Origin: Chloromonas sp. AAM2 | Taxonomy: Eukaryota > Chlorophyta > Chlorophyceae > Chlamydomonadales > Chlamydomonadaceae | Length of the DNA stretch: 14,433 bases | Direction of reading: 5' to 3' | Assembly: GCA_004335635.1 (NCBI GenBank) | Contig: QAXH01001508.1 | Span: forward strand, 1-14,433 | Shown: one piece after another, positions 1-8,350 of the stretch | Numbering within the stretch: position 1 is the first letter of the stretch | Layout of the letters: each line of letters begins with the position of its first letter | Notes under the pieces: generated by a model | What the model was told of the DNA's origin: nothing | Database searches by the model: none | The model's input: only the letters and a program-made list of their open reading frames with translations | Made by a program: the position numbers and the translations under genes

Positions 1-158
1 TGCAGGCGTGCCGCGTCCCGCCCCACCAGCTGCACCCACATGCCCCCTACCTGTACTGCAGGCATGCCACGTCCCGCCCCACCAGCTGCACCCACATGCC
101 CCCTACCTGTACTGCAGGCGTGCTGCGTCCCGCCCCACCAGCTGCACCCACGTGCCCC
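1..158. repeat. 56-bp minisatellite, about three copies
   Basis: Three head-to-tail copies of a 56-bp unit lie at 1-56, 57-112 and 113-158. The first two differ at only two bases; the third diverges slightly at its centre and runs out after about 46 bases. The window begins at a unit boundary, so further copies probably lie to the left. Read on the minus strand, the third copy is coding sequence at the end of the second exon of the S4-like gene. The boundary between units carries a CAG/GTAGGG splice-donor-like junction. Confidence 0.9.
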
Positions 159-278
159 CTCTGACTGTTGTGCTTGTGTTGGCGGGCAGTCCATCAACAT
201 ACACCTCCTTTCGGCGGCACGCACGCTTGGCGGCTGCAGGGACAGGGACAGGGATGGAGGCAGGCTGAGAAGGGCAGG

Positions 279-312
<34 letters not shown>

Positions 313-1257
313 GGATGGAGAAACAGATTGTGTCAGAAAGTTGTGTCAGCCATAGGGCTGTTTGCACCCAATGGGAAAGATGACATGTCAGACGCAGGCA
401 CACCAGAGTTAGAAACGGCAGGACGGACAGAAAGAAGGCCGCTGGTAATGAGGGAGTGACGAGGACCTTGGGACCGATGAGGACCCCGGGACAGGACATG
501 CATGCACTTGAGATCGAGTGTTTACGTTTGATACCATGCAGTCTGGAGGGAACACAGGGCTGGTGGCGTGCTGAAATGGTATTAGACCATGGGGGCAGGG
601 TCGGAAGTAGTGGTGGCATGGGCACCGCATGGCAGCTTTTAAAGCGATGATGGCATGAAGCGTCATGCGCACTATACCAACAGGGCTTTTGACACGTGGG
701 ATGGTGAAGTGACGATTGCATGAGTTGCATGCGAACTTCATGCGCTCACCGGTGTTTGTTGCGTACAGCTCAGGAAACAGGGTCTGGAGAGCGGTGAAGA
801 CTGGAACCTGGGGCTGGCCAGCTGACATTTGGGCTGCCTTGGCCACGGCATATCCCTCTCGGAGGGACTGCACCGGAGGACCCGTTTCTGTTTTATGCCC
901 GTTCCTGAGCAAGTCTGACATGCTGTCTTCCTGTTGCTGTTGCTGCGGCTGTTGCTGCTGTTGCTGCTGTTGCTGTTGCTGTTTGAAGCTGTCCATGCTT
1001 TCAGGAAGGACGGCTGCGGCTGCTGCTGTTGTTCCCTTGCCTGATTCGAGCGGCTGGCTACAAGACCTTGGTGCATGCCCAAGGTCGCAAGTCTGAGCAG
1101 GCGGCTCCATGTGGTCCTGCATGGACGACCGTCCAATCCAGAGAGTTTGTGTATTCAGGTCGATGTTCAGCATCGAGAGGGTGGGTTTAGTGCTGATAGA
1201 CATGTGATGGCGAGCAGGCTTGGTGCCGGGGTGGCTTGACGACTTGCGAAAATGCAT
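107..1257 (-). CDS. Partial gene: polyGln protein with a possible S4-like RNA-binding domain (5' two exons)
   Basis: Two exons are proposed: 1257-750 (ATG at 1257, 169 codons plus one base) and 233-107. The first ends at a good donor (ACCG/GTGAGC). The second follows a pyrimidine-rich CCCTGTCCCTGCAG acceptor, and the phases match (1 to 1). Residues 93-109 are 11 Gln, Pro, 5 Gln, after a five-Ala run; the basic, Ser/Thr-rich start could be a transit peptide. Across the junction the protein reads FTALQTLFPELYATNT, then AAKRACRRKEVYVDGLPANT and TTVRGGTWVQLVGRD. This resembles an S4 fold: AKRA..R..V.VDG followed by V..G..V.L. S4 domains bind structured RNA in ribosomal proteins, pseudouridine synthases and RNA methyltransferases. 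The S4 call is my inference from pattern alone. After residue 211 the gene either splices at 106 or stops at an in-frame TAG just past it. Missing exons inside the long intron cannot be excluded. Confidence 0.5.
281..310. repeat. (GT)15 microsatellite
   Basis: This is an uninterrupted run of fifteen GT dinucleotides. It lies in the proposed intron of the minus-strand gene, where it reads as (CA)15, about 45 bases upstream of that intron's acceptor. Confidence 0.95.
931..981 (-). repeat. CAG/CAA run encoding polyGln
   Basis: Seventeen codons of mixed CAG and CAA with a single CCG encode 11 Gln, Pro, 5 Gln in exon 1 of the minus-strand gene. The CAG/CAA mixture makes it an imperfect triplet repeat, which is usually less length-unstable than a pure tract. 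Confidence 0.85.
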
Positions 1258-1782
1258 CGTCACGCTGCGCCGTCCATCCGATCATCATGTTGTTCTTCGG
1301 GGACATTCCGGTACTGCTGTGTGAGGTAGCTCAATGTGTGACATTGGAAGAGGTGTGACATTTTGTAAGGTGTAACTGACCATATCTTCTGGCTGCGGTT
1401 TTGCGGCAGCTGCAGAGACCCCTGACTTCTCTGGAAATTCTGAAAAGCCAGTGCGCTGTCAAGCTCTCAAAGCGCTCCACCCAACCATAAGAAGCCATGA
1501 GTATGATGGGTTCATGGTGTGACATGGATCCGGTAGATACATGCAGTCAACGCCACGCACGCTAGTTGCGCACACAAACCGTGCAGAATGCTGCTGCTAG
1601 GTGGTCGCTGCCAGTCGCGCCCAGATTGTGACACGAGGCTGGTCTGTTGGTCGCACACCGTACACTCTGACACATGGATGGCTTCCTTGGCGTTCCGTCC
1701 AGTGACGGTGTCGATATATGGTCACGGATTTGACAGGCTCACCTCTTGACTGTGGCTTGTCTGTTTGTCTTAACTCTAGATA

Positions 1783-1843
1783 ATTTACTTCAGGGATTCG
1801 GGATGGTATGTGCACCGGCCCGACCTACCCTGAGCAAGAAAGG
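1783..1843 (+). repeat. Dispersed repeat, copy 1 (internally deleted)
   Basis: This shares a start (TTTAC.TCAGGGA) and an end (ACCTACCCTGAGCAAG) with the copies at 2293-2360 (inverted) and 7307-7385. It lacks about 20 bases of the middle seen in the other two. It is followed by purine-rich DNA. It is probably a transposable-element remnant of unknown class. Confidence 0.65.
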
Positions 1844-2292
1844 AGAAGAAAGGCAGGAACATAGGCAGAAGCAGGCCTGAAGGCAGAAAGAATCAAGGCA
1901 TCAAGGAAGACAAAGGCTGCGACTGTCAGGAAATGGCTGCGAAAGTCGGGAAAACCAGGCAAATGGAGCACAGAAGGCGCAGCAAAGCGTGTGTGGTCTG
2001 AGCCCCTGGCAGAGGTGATCCATGGTACATCAAGTCAGTGTGACCTGTGCTGCTCCGATAGCAAGTGATGGCCAGCGCCAGGCTCGTGTCAGGGACCCAT
2101 GTGTAGGGGAACGGTCGAGGGATTCATACGACGGTCTGCATCTTTGCTCGCTGGTTTGAAGCGTCGGACATGCTTCCTGGTGTGCATCCCCTCCTTGTCA
2201 CTAACTAGGACGGCTGAAAATCTATGGCAAGCACACGACACGGGTTTTCGGACTTGGTATCAACAGTCCTTTGCTGCTTGGGTTTGGTCATT

Positions 2293-2360
2293 CCTTGCTC
2301 AGGGTAGGTCAGGGCGGTACACATCCCGACCCGTGTCATGTGACGGCTTCCCTGATGTAA
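2293..2360 (-). repeat. Dispersed repeat, copy 2 (inverted)
   Basis: On the minus strand this reads TTTTTACATCAGGGAAGCCG, then a GC-rich core, then CCTACCCTGAGCAAG. By eye it matches the copy at 7319-7380 with about 7 differences in 62 positions. It faces copy 1 in the opposite orientation about 510 bp away, so the two could be inverted ends of one roughly 580-bp element. Confidence 0.7.
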
Positions 2361-2592
2361 AAATGCCTCCAAGCACACGCTTGCACAAACGCTGCTGAAG
2401 CTCAGCACGACCAGCTGTATGGGAGGAGAAAGCAACTAGCGTGTTCTCGGTGAACAACAAATTGTATCTCATCACAACTGTTTGTGCCAGGGGTCAAATG
2501 CAAGTTTCGCCCAGGGAATTTGATTGGACGGGGCAAATCAGTGGATTGAGATTAACCAACGGCGGTATACGGAAGTGTCAACAGTGCCTTTA

Positions 2593-2624
2593 TGTTGCTG
2601 TTGCTGCGGCTGCTGCTGTTGCTG
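2593..2624. repeat. CTG/TTG-type triplet run
   Basis: This is a short imperfect CTG/TTG tract. Its first 20 bases are the same as the start of the coding polyGln tract at 932, with the same single CGG interruption. Here it lies in DNA with no supported gene, so it is probably a simple repeat and not an exon. Confidence 0.7.
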
Positions 2625-3435
2625 CCTTGCCTTAGACAGGTGTGCATCTTTGTCAAGATTTGTGATTTGGCCCCTACCCGTTTCACCTTTTGGCCGCCCT
2701 ACTGAGAAGGTATGCCCAGGTAAAGTGGCTGACCTACATTTGCTGTATCTCACCAGCCATAGCTCCGATTGGGCCATGTGGTATCACATACCTGGGTGCA
2801 GGTAGGTAACAGCGACGCAGGAATTCACTGTCCGAGTGGCATTGGACCGCAACAGCACACGACCTGCTCGGCTATGCCAGTTGATTCAGGAGTCAACTGT
2901 TTGACGAGACAGCAAGGCGAGCACAGCGATCAGCTTCAGCGACACTGATCCAGGCGACACTGAGTGATCTCCGCTAAAACATCTCCCAAGCTGGCGGCTT
3001 GAACTGAATCCGGCAAGGACTGGCGGGGTGTTTTCAGCCACCAAACCTAGAGATTTTCTTTCAAGGTAATTGAACGCAGATTCGCCAATGTTTGTGGCTA
3101 TAGCACGACAGAACCAACCAGTGCGTATCAAAGTATGGCGTCAGAGGCGGTTGATGATGCGTGGTTGACTCAGGATCGCGATACGCAAGGATAGAATGGC
3201 GTTATCCTGCTCGCAATCCAGCCCCCATTCAATCAACGAAGAAGAAAACGCGACATTCTCGTTGTCCCGGACAACTCGCAACTTTGCTTTCTCGCAGGTC
3301 CGGTGGCTGCGTATCCTGCGTGCAAAACAGTCTGGTTCTCCAGATTGCTTGTACTTCTCCTGCGTCTGATCCTTGAGCAGTTGTCGCATGGCATCAGACT
3401 CTCTTCCACATGGGGCGCACAAGGGTGGTGGCCAC

Positions 3436-6400
3436 ATGGAGCATCAGGTCTCAGACGCCGTGGACTGGCCGCTCATGTCGGCGATTGTGCTCGGCTCGCT
3501 CATGGGTGTGGGCATGCTCTCCTTGCCCGGAGCCTACCAGCGCTTGGGCTGGCTGCCGGCTACAGCATCCCTGCTTGGCATTGCATTGATTGCTGTGAGT
3601 GCTGCATTTACTCCCCGGCAGCATGCTGAACTCATGCGTACCGTGCTGTGAACACGGTGTGTGTTGCAGCACTCTCGTGCCTCGCGCCTGCTGTGCATTG
3701 GCATCCTGCTAACATTGACACGCCGCTCTGCACATTATGTAGGCGCACACCGTACTATCACCCGCAGCTACCATACATTCCATTTGCCAGGAAACCACCG
3801 GCAACGCCTCACAAAACAGCAGTTCAATGGCCTCAACAACAAAGCCGTGACGCCTACCAACAAATGCACGTGTGCATGTGCCCACTCTCAGTGTTATTCT
3901 GGTAGTTTGTACACCCGCATCATGTCGGCCATGCCCTGGGTCACTTCCTGGCGCGAGCTGGGCCACCGCGCTCTGGGCCGGCCGGGTGTGGCGCTGGTGT
4001 CGTGCACCGCCTACGCCGCGCTCTTCCTGGTGCTGCCGGTGCTGCACCGCACGGCAGCTGAGGCGCTACAGCAGGTGAAGATAAACAAGTGAATTTGGCT
4101 ACTGACTTTCCCAAGTACAGCAGGTTTCCAGTGGATCTTTGCTGGCATTCACGCAAGTGTTAGAAGGCATGCCACGCATTGTTCAGGCGTGCCGGGAGCA
4201 TTGTTCCTGCAACGCAGTTATTGGCTTTCTGTTGGTGACATTCATGCGGATGCCAAATGACATGATATGCATTGTGCACATGCCGGAAGCAGCAGCACAC
4301 AGTGCAGCATGTTGGCAGGTTTTTAAGCCAGCTAAAGTGTATGTAGCATTGCGATTGCACTTGTTGATAGATAACAGCGAAAACAGCCTCCAAGCAGCAA
4401 CAGCTGTCGGCCAGCTAGAAGGACAGCCAAAGCACCTGCCTGTGTGCGACTGCTCCTCTTGTTGCGTTCATAGTTGTTCAGCAACTCGTCACGGCCCTCC
4501 CTGCTGCTGTCCTCCTTTGCCATTACGGCCGTGATGCTGCCATTGGCCCAGATCAGGCGCTTGAGCAAGGTGGGTTGACAACTGATGACTGTGCTTGTCA
4601 ACTTAGGCCCGCAAGGCGTAACAAAGCCTCCTCCACTACGGCAGTAGTATTGACCAAGACAGTAGCTTCGATTCAAACCACGTGTGTCGGCATGTCGGTT
4701 TGTACGGACATACAACATTTGCAAGATGCTGCAGTACTGGCGCAGATTGTGCCTTGGCCCATGTGGAATAGGGCACCTATCAACGGCATACCTGGATTGC
4801 ATGGGCTTGTGAGTCCGTAATGGTTTTAGCGCAAGCCCTGAAGGCTCTTGTCGAGGATTCAAGCACACGCATAAAATGGTGGTGACAAATGAGGCGGCCA
4901 GGTTAGACGTCCAATGTATGGTAGCCGGGAAGGGTAGACGACGTTGGAGCCTCTGCGAATCAAAGGTTCCGCTGCGTCTCCTGCAGGTCGGTTGGATCGG
5001 TGCTGTCGGCAGCGCAATCATGTCTGCGGCCCTCATTGCGCTTGTGTTCAAGCTAGGCGTTGTGGACCCGCAGCCCCAAGCAGGCGCGGCCACGCGTCTA
5101 GTGGAGCGCCGGCCCTTGCTGCCCTCGCTTGTCAGTGTGATGGACATCGTGTTCGCGTTCAGGTGGGTGCGGCAAGGATTAGGTGTGCAGTTGATCAGGC
5201 AAGGATTAGGTGTGCAGCTGTCAGTCGGCCTCTCTTCCAGCTCTCTTGCCTTATTGGATGTGGCTTGTTGAAGTGCCTGCAAGTGCGTTCGCCGCATCTA
5301 CTGATTTGTCCTTCGCTGCTCGGCATGCATGCTGTTATCTTCTCAGTGGTCTCTACCCCTGCAAGCTCATGGCTTGCTGTGTCACGCCGTGAAGTGTTTT
5401 GACAGATCCCTGTGCCATGCAGTGGCCAGGAGAACTGGTTGCGGTATATTGAGGGCATGGGTCCATACCGGGCCCGCTTCAGCCACAGTACGGGGACGGC
5501 TTACGCTGTGTTGACCCCTCTGGCACTGGCGGTCGGAGCAGTGGGGTGAGTCATGCCGTTGCAGCTACGAATGCCTTAAGTACATGCTATATGATGTAAC
5601 AGAAACCCGCAGCGTAGGAAGACAGGAAGAAAGAAGGTGCCTAGTCAGTAGATCAGCAGTGGATCCTGGCCATTGCCATCGAGACCCACCGGGTGTGCAG
5701 CTGTCTTCTGGCGGAGCAAAGCAGTTCCACCGGCACACCACAGCACCATTTCTGCTGCGTTCTGTTTCCCTTGCTGCCTCAACAGGTACTGGCGCCATGG
5801 CGGCGCGCTCTCCTTCACTGATCCCGTGACCAGCCACCTGGTGCCGGACCAGTGGACCACCCTGATCAACGCGGGGGTGCTCATAGCGATCATAGTTTCG
5901 TACGTCATCCACGTAAATGTCGTGGCGCAGGTCAGACGTGTGACACTGTCACAGACAGGGTGGCGCTGTGGTGCAGTGTCGAGTTGTTACAAATGACGAC
6001 CTATGTTGCATAAGAGACAGCGAATTCGCCCTCCTTTGTGCGGAACAGCCAGCAGTGCTTCCATTTCAAAGTCTATCGCGCATGTGAAGCTGCAGAAGCT
6101 GCCATGACAGTTGCACATCATGGTATGCTGCATTGCCGGCCATCCTCTTGTCAATGCATGGCCATACATACCTCACGCAACTGGTATTCCGCTCTGGCTG
6201 CCGCCACACACACAACATTTTCCCATGATGGTCACTCGGATGCTGCAGGTTTTCCTCGAGCTGGTGGTGCCGCATCGGTTCAAGCCCCGCGCACACAATG
6301 TGCACACAGTAGGGAAGCTGCTCCCGTCCCGCCGCGACCGTGGGCCGGCCGGAGAGTCCACACAGCCCCTCTTGTCGCCTGAGGAACGCCAGGCCTGGTC

Positions 6401-7775
6401 CCTCTCACCCTCAGGCTCGCAGGCATCAGAACACGTGCAGGTTGTGCTGGTGCCTGGTGGAAACACAGCCCAAGGCCCAGAGCCTGCGGGCCAGCAGGCG
6501 GTGCGTGTGCGTATCAACACTCTTCAGCAAACCTCACCGCCAACCACTAATCCACCCGTTCCGCAGCCTGCTTCACACACCATGTCTGTCAGGTCGCAGG
6601 CCGCATTGCAAGCCACACCAAAGAACACGACTGAGAGCGTGGCGCTCCCGGTTCCCGCACTGCGCACGGTCAGTGAAGCTGAGCGGGCGTTAGGCACCGG
6701 CGTTGTCCTGCCCTGCCTTATGGAGGAACTGCACACGGGAGAGGACTTGGTAGGCGGGGAGGCACGCGACCCGGAGCAGGGATACGCAAGCATCTACCAC
6801 ACCACTGTCGTGTCGCAGCCACAGCAGCAGCAACCACAGCCACAACCACAGGCGGCACCACAGCCATCTGCTGTGCTTCAGGCAAGTGTGGGCATGCTGC
6901 GGGGAGGTGCATCAGGCAGCAGCAGCAGTGGCGCAGGAGGCAGGCAGGGCTCTATCACCACCAGGGCGGCTGTTACCACTCCCACGCCATCAGCAGAGGA
7001 GGGGACAACGGCAGCCAGGGCCAGATCAATGGAGGGCACCAACCGTCTCCTATGGGTGGGTGCACACTCTTTCTTTTACATGGTCACACCGTTCTACAAA
7101 GCGGTGGTGCATGCATGGTGAGCAAAGGCAGGCAAGCTGTGCCTCGCATGCTATTCGTTGGTAACGTATTATATTGGCATGGTTTCAGAACAGCTGTCCC
7201 CCCTCAGGTCTGCTGCCCCCTGCCCTGCAAGGCCTGGCGTCTGAAAGCGTGCAAAGCCTCTGCACTTGAGCCAACAGATTTTAAATCACGTGCCTGCTCT
7301 ATAAATATTTATTTACACCAGGGAAGCCGTCAGAGGACACGGAACGGGATGGGCACCGCCCTGGCCTACCCTGAGCAAGAAAGCAAAACGAAAGCAAGGA
7401 ACAAAGCAGGCAAGCTGCTCTCCTCTCCTTCCGATTCGCACTTTCCCGCAGCCATCGCATTATTACATTGCTTTTGTTCCGTGTGCACTGACGTCACTCC
7501 TGATACTCTTGCAGGGCCTGACTTCCACCATCGCTATTCTGCTGGCATGGTTGGTGGGCTTCTCGTGGCTGAGCTTTGGAGGCCTGATGGGCTTCGTTTC
7601 TGCAGTGGGCTGCATTTCGTCAATGATACTGATTCCATGCCTGTTTGCCATGTTGCTGCTGCGCCTGCACTTGTTAGAATTTGCCATTTGCTTGTTGTTG
7701 TGTGTTGCGTCGGTTGTGCTCAGCTGCCTAGGTGTGGTGGCGGCTGTGCACCAGCTGCTTGCTGGGAGGGACTGA
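3436..7775 (+). CDS. Amino acid permease, AAAP (Aa_trans) family, eight exons
   Basis: Proposed exons are 3436-3594, 3892-4074, 4474-4569, 4987-5162, 5423-5545, 5786-5930, 6249-7055 and 7515-7775; all phases agree and give about 649 residues. AAAP proteins are proton- or ion-coupled amino acid carriers of plasma membrane, vacuole or plastid. Family landmarks are GVGMLSLPGAY with a following GW in the first helix pair (residues 16-42), SWRELGHRALGRPG, then a helix with MLPLAQIRRLSK, FAFSGQENW formed across the exon 4/5 joint (like the family's FAF.GH), GYWRHGG across the exon 5/6 joint, VSYVIHV, and a final GFVSAVGCISSMILIPCLF plus one more helix. About ten membrane segments are visible. Exon 7 (residues 295-563) inserts some 250 hydrophilic residues, with a Gln/Pro stretch and a Gly/Ser run, before the last helices. 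The start has a good context (CCACATGG); an in-frame ATG at 3373 is an alternative. Substrate and membrane cannot be told. Confidence 0.88.
5171..5223. repeat. 27-bp tandem duplication in permease intron 4
   Basis: Two adjacent units at 5171-5197 and 5198-5223 share 20 identical leading bases and differ by one substitution and a one-base gap near the end. They start eight bases into the intron, and each copy contains AGGTGTGCAG, which carries both donor-like and acceptor-like dinucleotides. Confidence 0.9.
7307..7385 (+). repeat. Dispersed repeat, copy 3, inside permease intron 7
   Basis: This copy reads TTTACACCAGGGAAGCCGTC through CCTACCCTGAGCAAGAAAG. It is close to the inverted copy at 2293-2360 and to the shortened copy at 1783-1843. 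It is preceded by an AT-rich CTCTATAAATATTTATTTAC; copy 1 has a shorter version of the same lead-in. It lies in the 459-bp intron between the last two permease exons. No inverted partner is visible in this intron. Confidence 0.7.
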
Positions 7776-8150
7776 CGTGTCCTGTGCCGTGCCAGCGTGC
7801 TTGCCTAAAAGGACCACACATATTCCGATGTCTCTCATCGACAGCATCGACAGCATCTCTCATGTCTGCCGCGTCTCACACTTGCATTTAAGTGCAAGTC
7901 CTCTGCAGCCCCCGTTTTCACAGCATATGGGCTCATGGCGGGTGGCTTGCCGTGGACACATCACCTCCACGTTCCAAGACTGCTACGCTAGCTCCGTTCA
8001 GTTGATTAGACCATTCTCACGATTCCACATTCGCAATGTCCACGTGACTTCAAAACTGTGCCACTGCAGCTCATCTGCGGTCGCAGTCCCACCACTTTGT
8101 TTTGTTGATGTTTGGCCTGTTGTTCTGAAGGCTGGCTTTCAGGGTAGAGT

Positions 8151-8173
8151 TGTGTGGTGTGGTGTGGTGTGGT
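8151..8173. repeat. (TGTGG)4 pentamer repeat
   Basis: Four perfect TGTGG units lie in the presumed 3' UTR of the permease gene, directly before the first TGTAA. Confidence 0.9.
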
Positions 8174-8175
8174 AT

Positions 8176-8180
8176 TGTAA
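8176..8180 (+). terminator. Candidate poly(A) signal TGTAA (permease gene)
   Basis: TGTAA is the usual poly(A) signal of chlorophycean algae. This is the first one after the permease stop codon and would imply a 3' UTR of about 400-420 bases. Confidence 0.45.
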
Positions 8181-8307
8181 CGCAAGGGTTGTTGCAAAGT
8201 CGAGCCGCATGAATGTGCGGAGCAACCCATGCCCAGTGCTGCGTCTTGGTAACGATCGCTTTCTTGTTTTGCGACGCTGGCGGCCGACGCCAAGCAGCAA
8301 CGCTCCA

Positions 8308-8312
8308 TGTAA
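8308..8312 (+). terminator. Alternative poly(A) signal TGTAA
   Basis: This second TGTAA is about 530 bases after the permease stop and only 38 bases before the proposed ABCG start codon. If used, the permease 3' UTR would almost abut the next gene's start. Confidence 0.3.
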
Positions 8313-8350
8313 ACGTTGATCGCGCGCAATTGACGCGTGGGCGGTGAGCC

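Larger units (their letters stand above)
1258..3435. other. Intergenic region between divergent genes
   Basis: I see no convincing exon on either strand in this 2.2 kb. Open frames here are short, lack recognisable motifs and look like chance. It separates the start codons of a minus-strand gene and a plus-strand permease gene, so it should hold both promoters, but I cannot identify a TATA box or binding site with confidence. It contains two inverted copies of a dispersed repeat (near 1783 and 2360), a purine-rich tract at about 1835-1915, an imperfect 20-base direct repeat at about 1916-1957, and a CTG-type run near 2593. Confidence 0.6.
7776..8350. other. Spacer: permease 3' UTR and ABCG 5' region
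   Basis: These 575 bp separate two co-oriented transporter genes. I see no further exon. It holds four TGTGG units (8153-8172) and two TGTAA signals, and presumably the promoter of the ABC gene, for which I see no clear box. The short spacing leaves little room for an extra upstream ABCG exon. Confidence 0.6.

Noticed and set aside
194..749. Minus-strand open frames continuing past the GTGAGC donor
   Set aside because: Residues beyond the donor run through the CA microsatellite and low-complexity DNA, and other frames fit splicing to 233 better.
1364..1375. Two TGTAA motifs on the plus strand
   Set aside because: No plus-strand gene ends nearby; probably chance.
2538..2777. Minus-strand frame with a Gln run similar to the coding polyGln tract
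   Set aside because: The likeness is confined to the triplet repeat; flanks lack conserved sequence or good splice sites.
3141..3437. 98-residue minus-strand frame rich in charged residues
   Set aside because: It looks somewhat protein-like but has no known motif, and it overlaps the permease start region on the other strand. I could not support it.
5163..5223. Possible CRISPR-like or regulatory array from the 27-bp repeat
   Set aside because: Only two directly abutting units with no spacer; a simple intronic duplication.
4332..5297. 321-residue open frame on the minus strand
   Set aside because: It lies opposite permease exons 3 and 4 and their introns, has no recognisable domain, and its composition fits the reverse complement of the real exons.
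6276..6286. GGTTCAAGCCC resembling a tRNA B box
   Set aside because: It lies inside permease exon 7 coding sequence and no tRNA cloverleaf or A box is seen around it.
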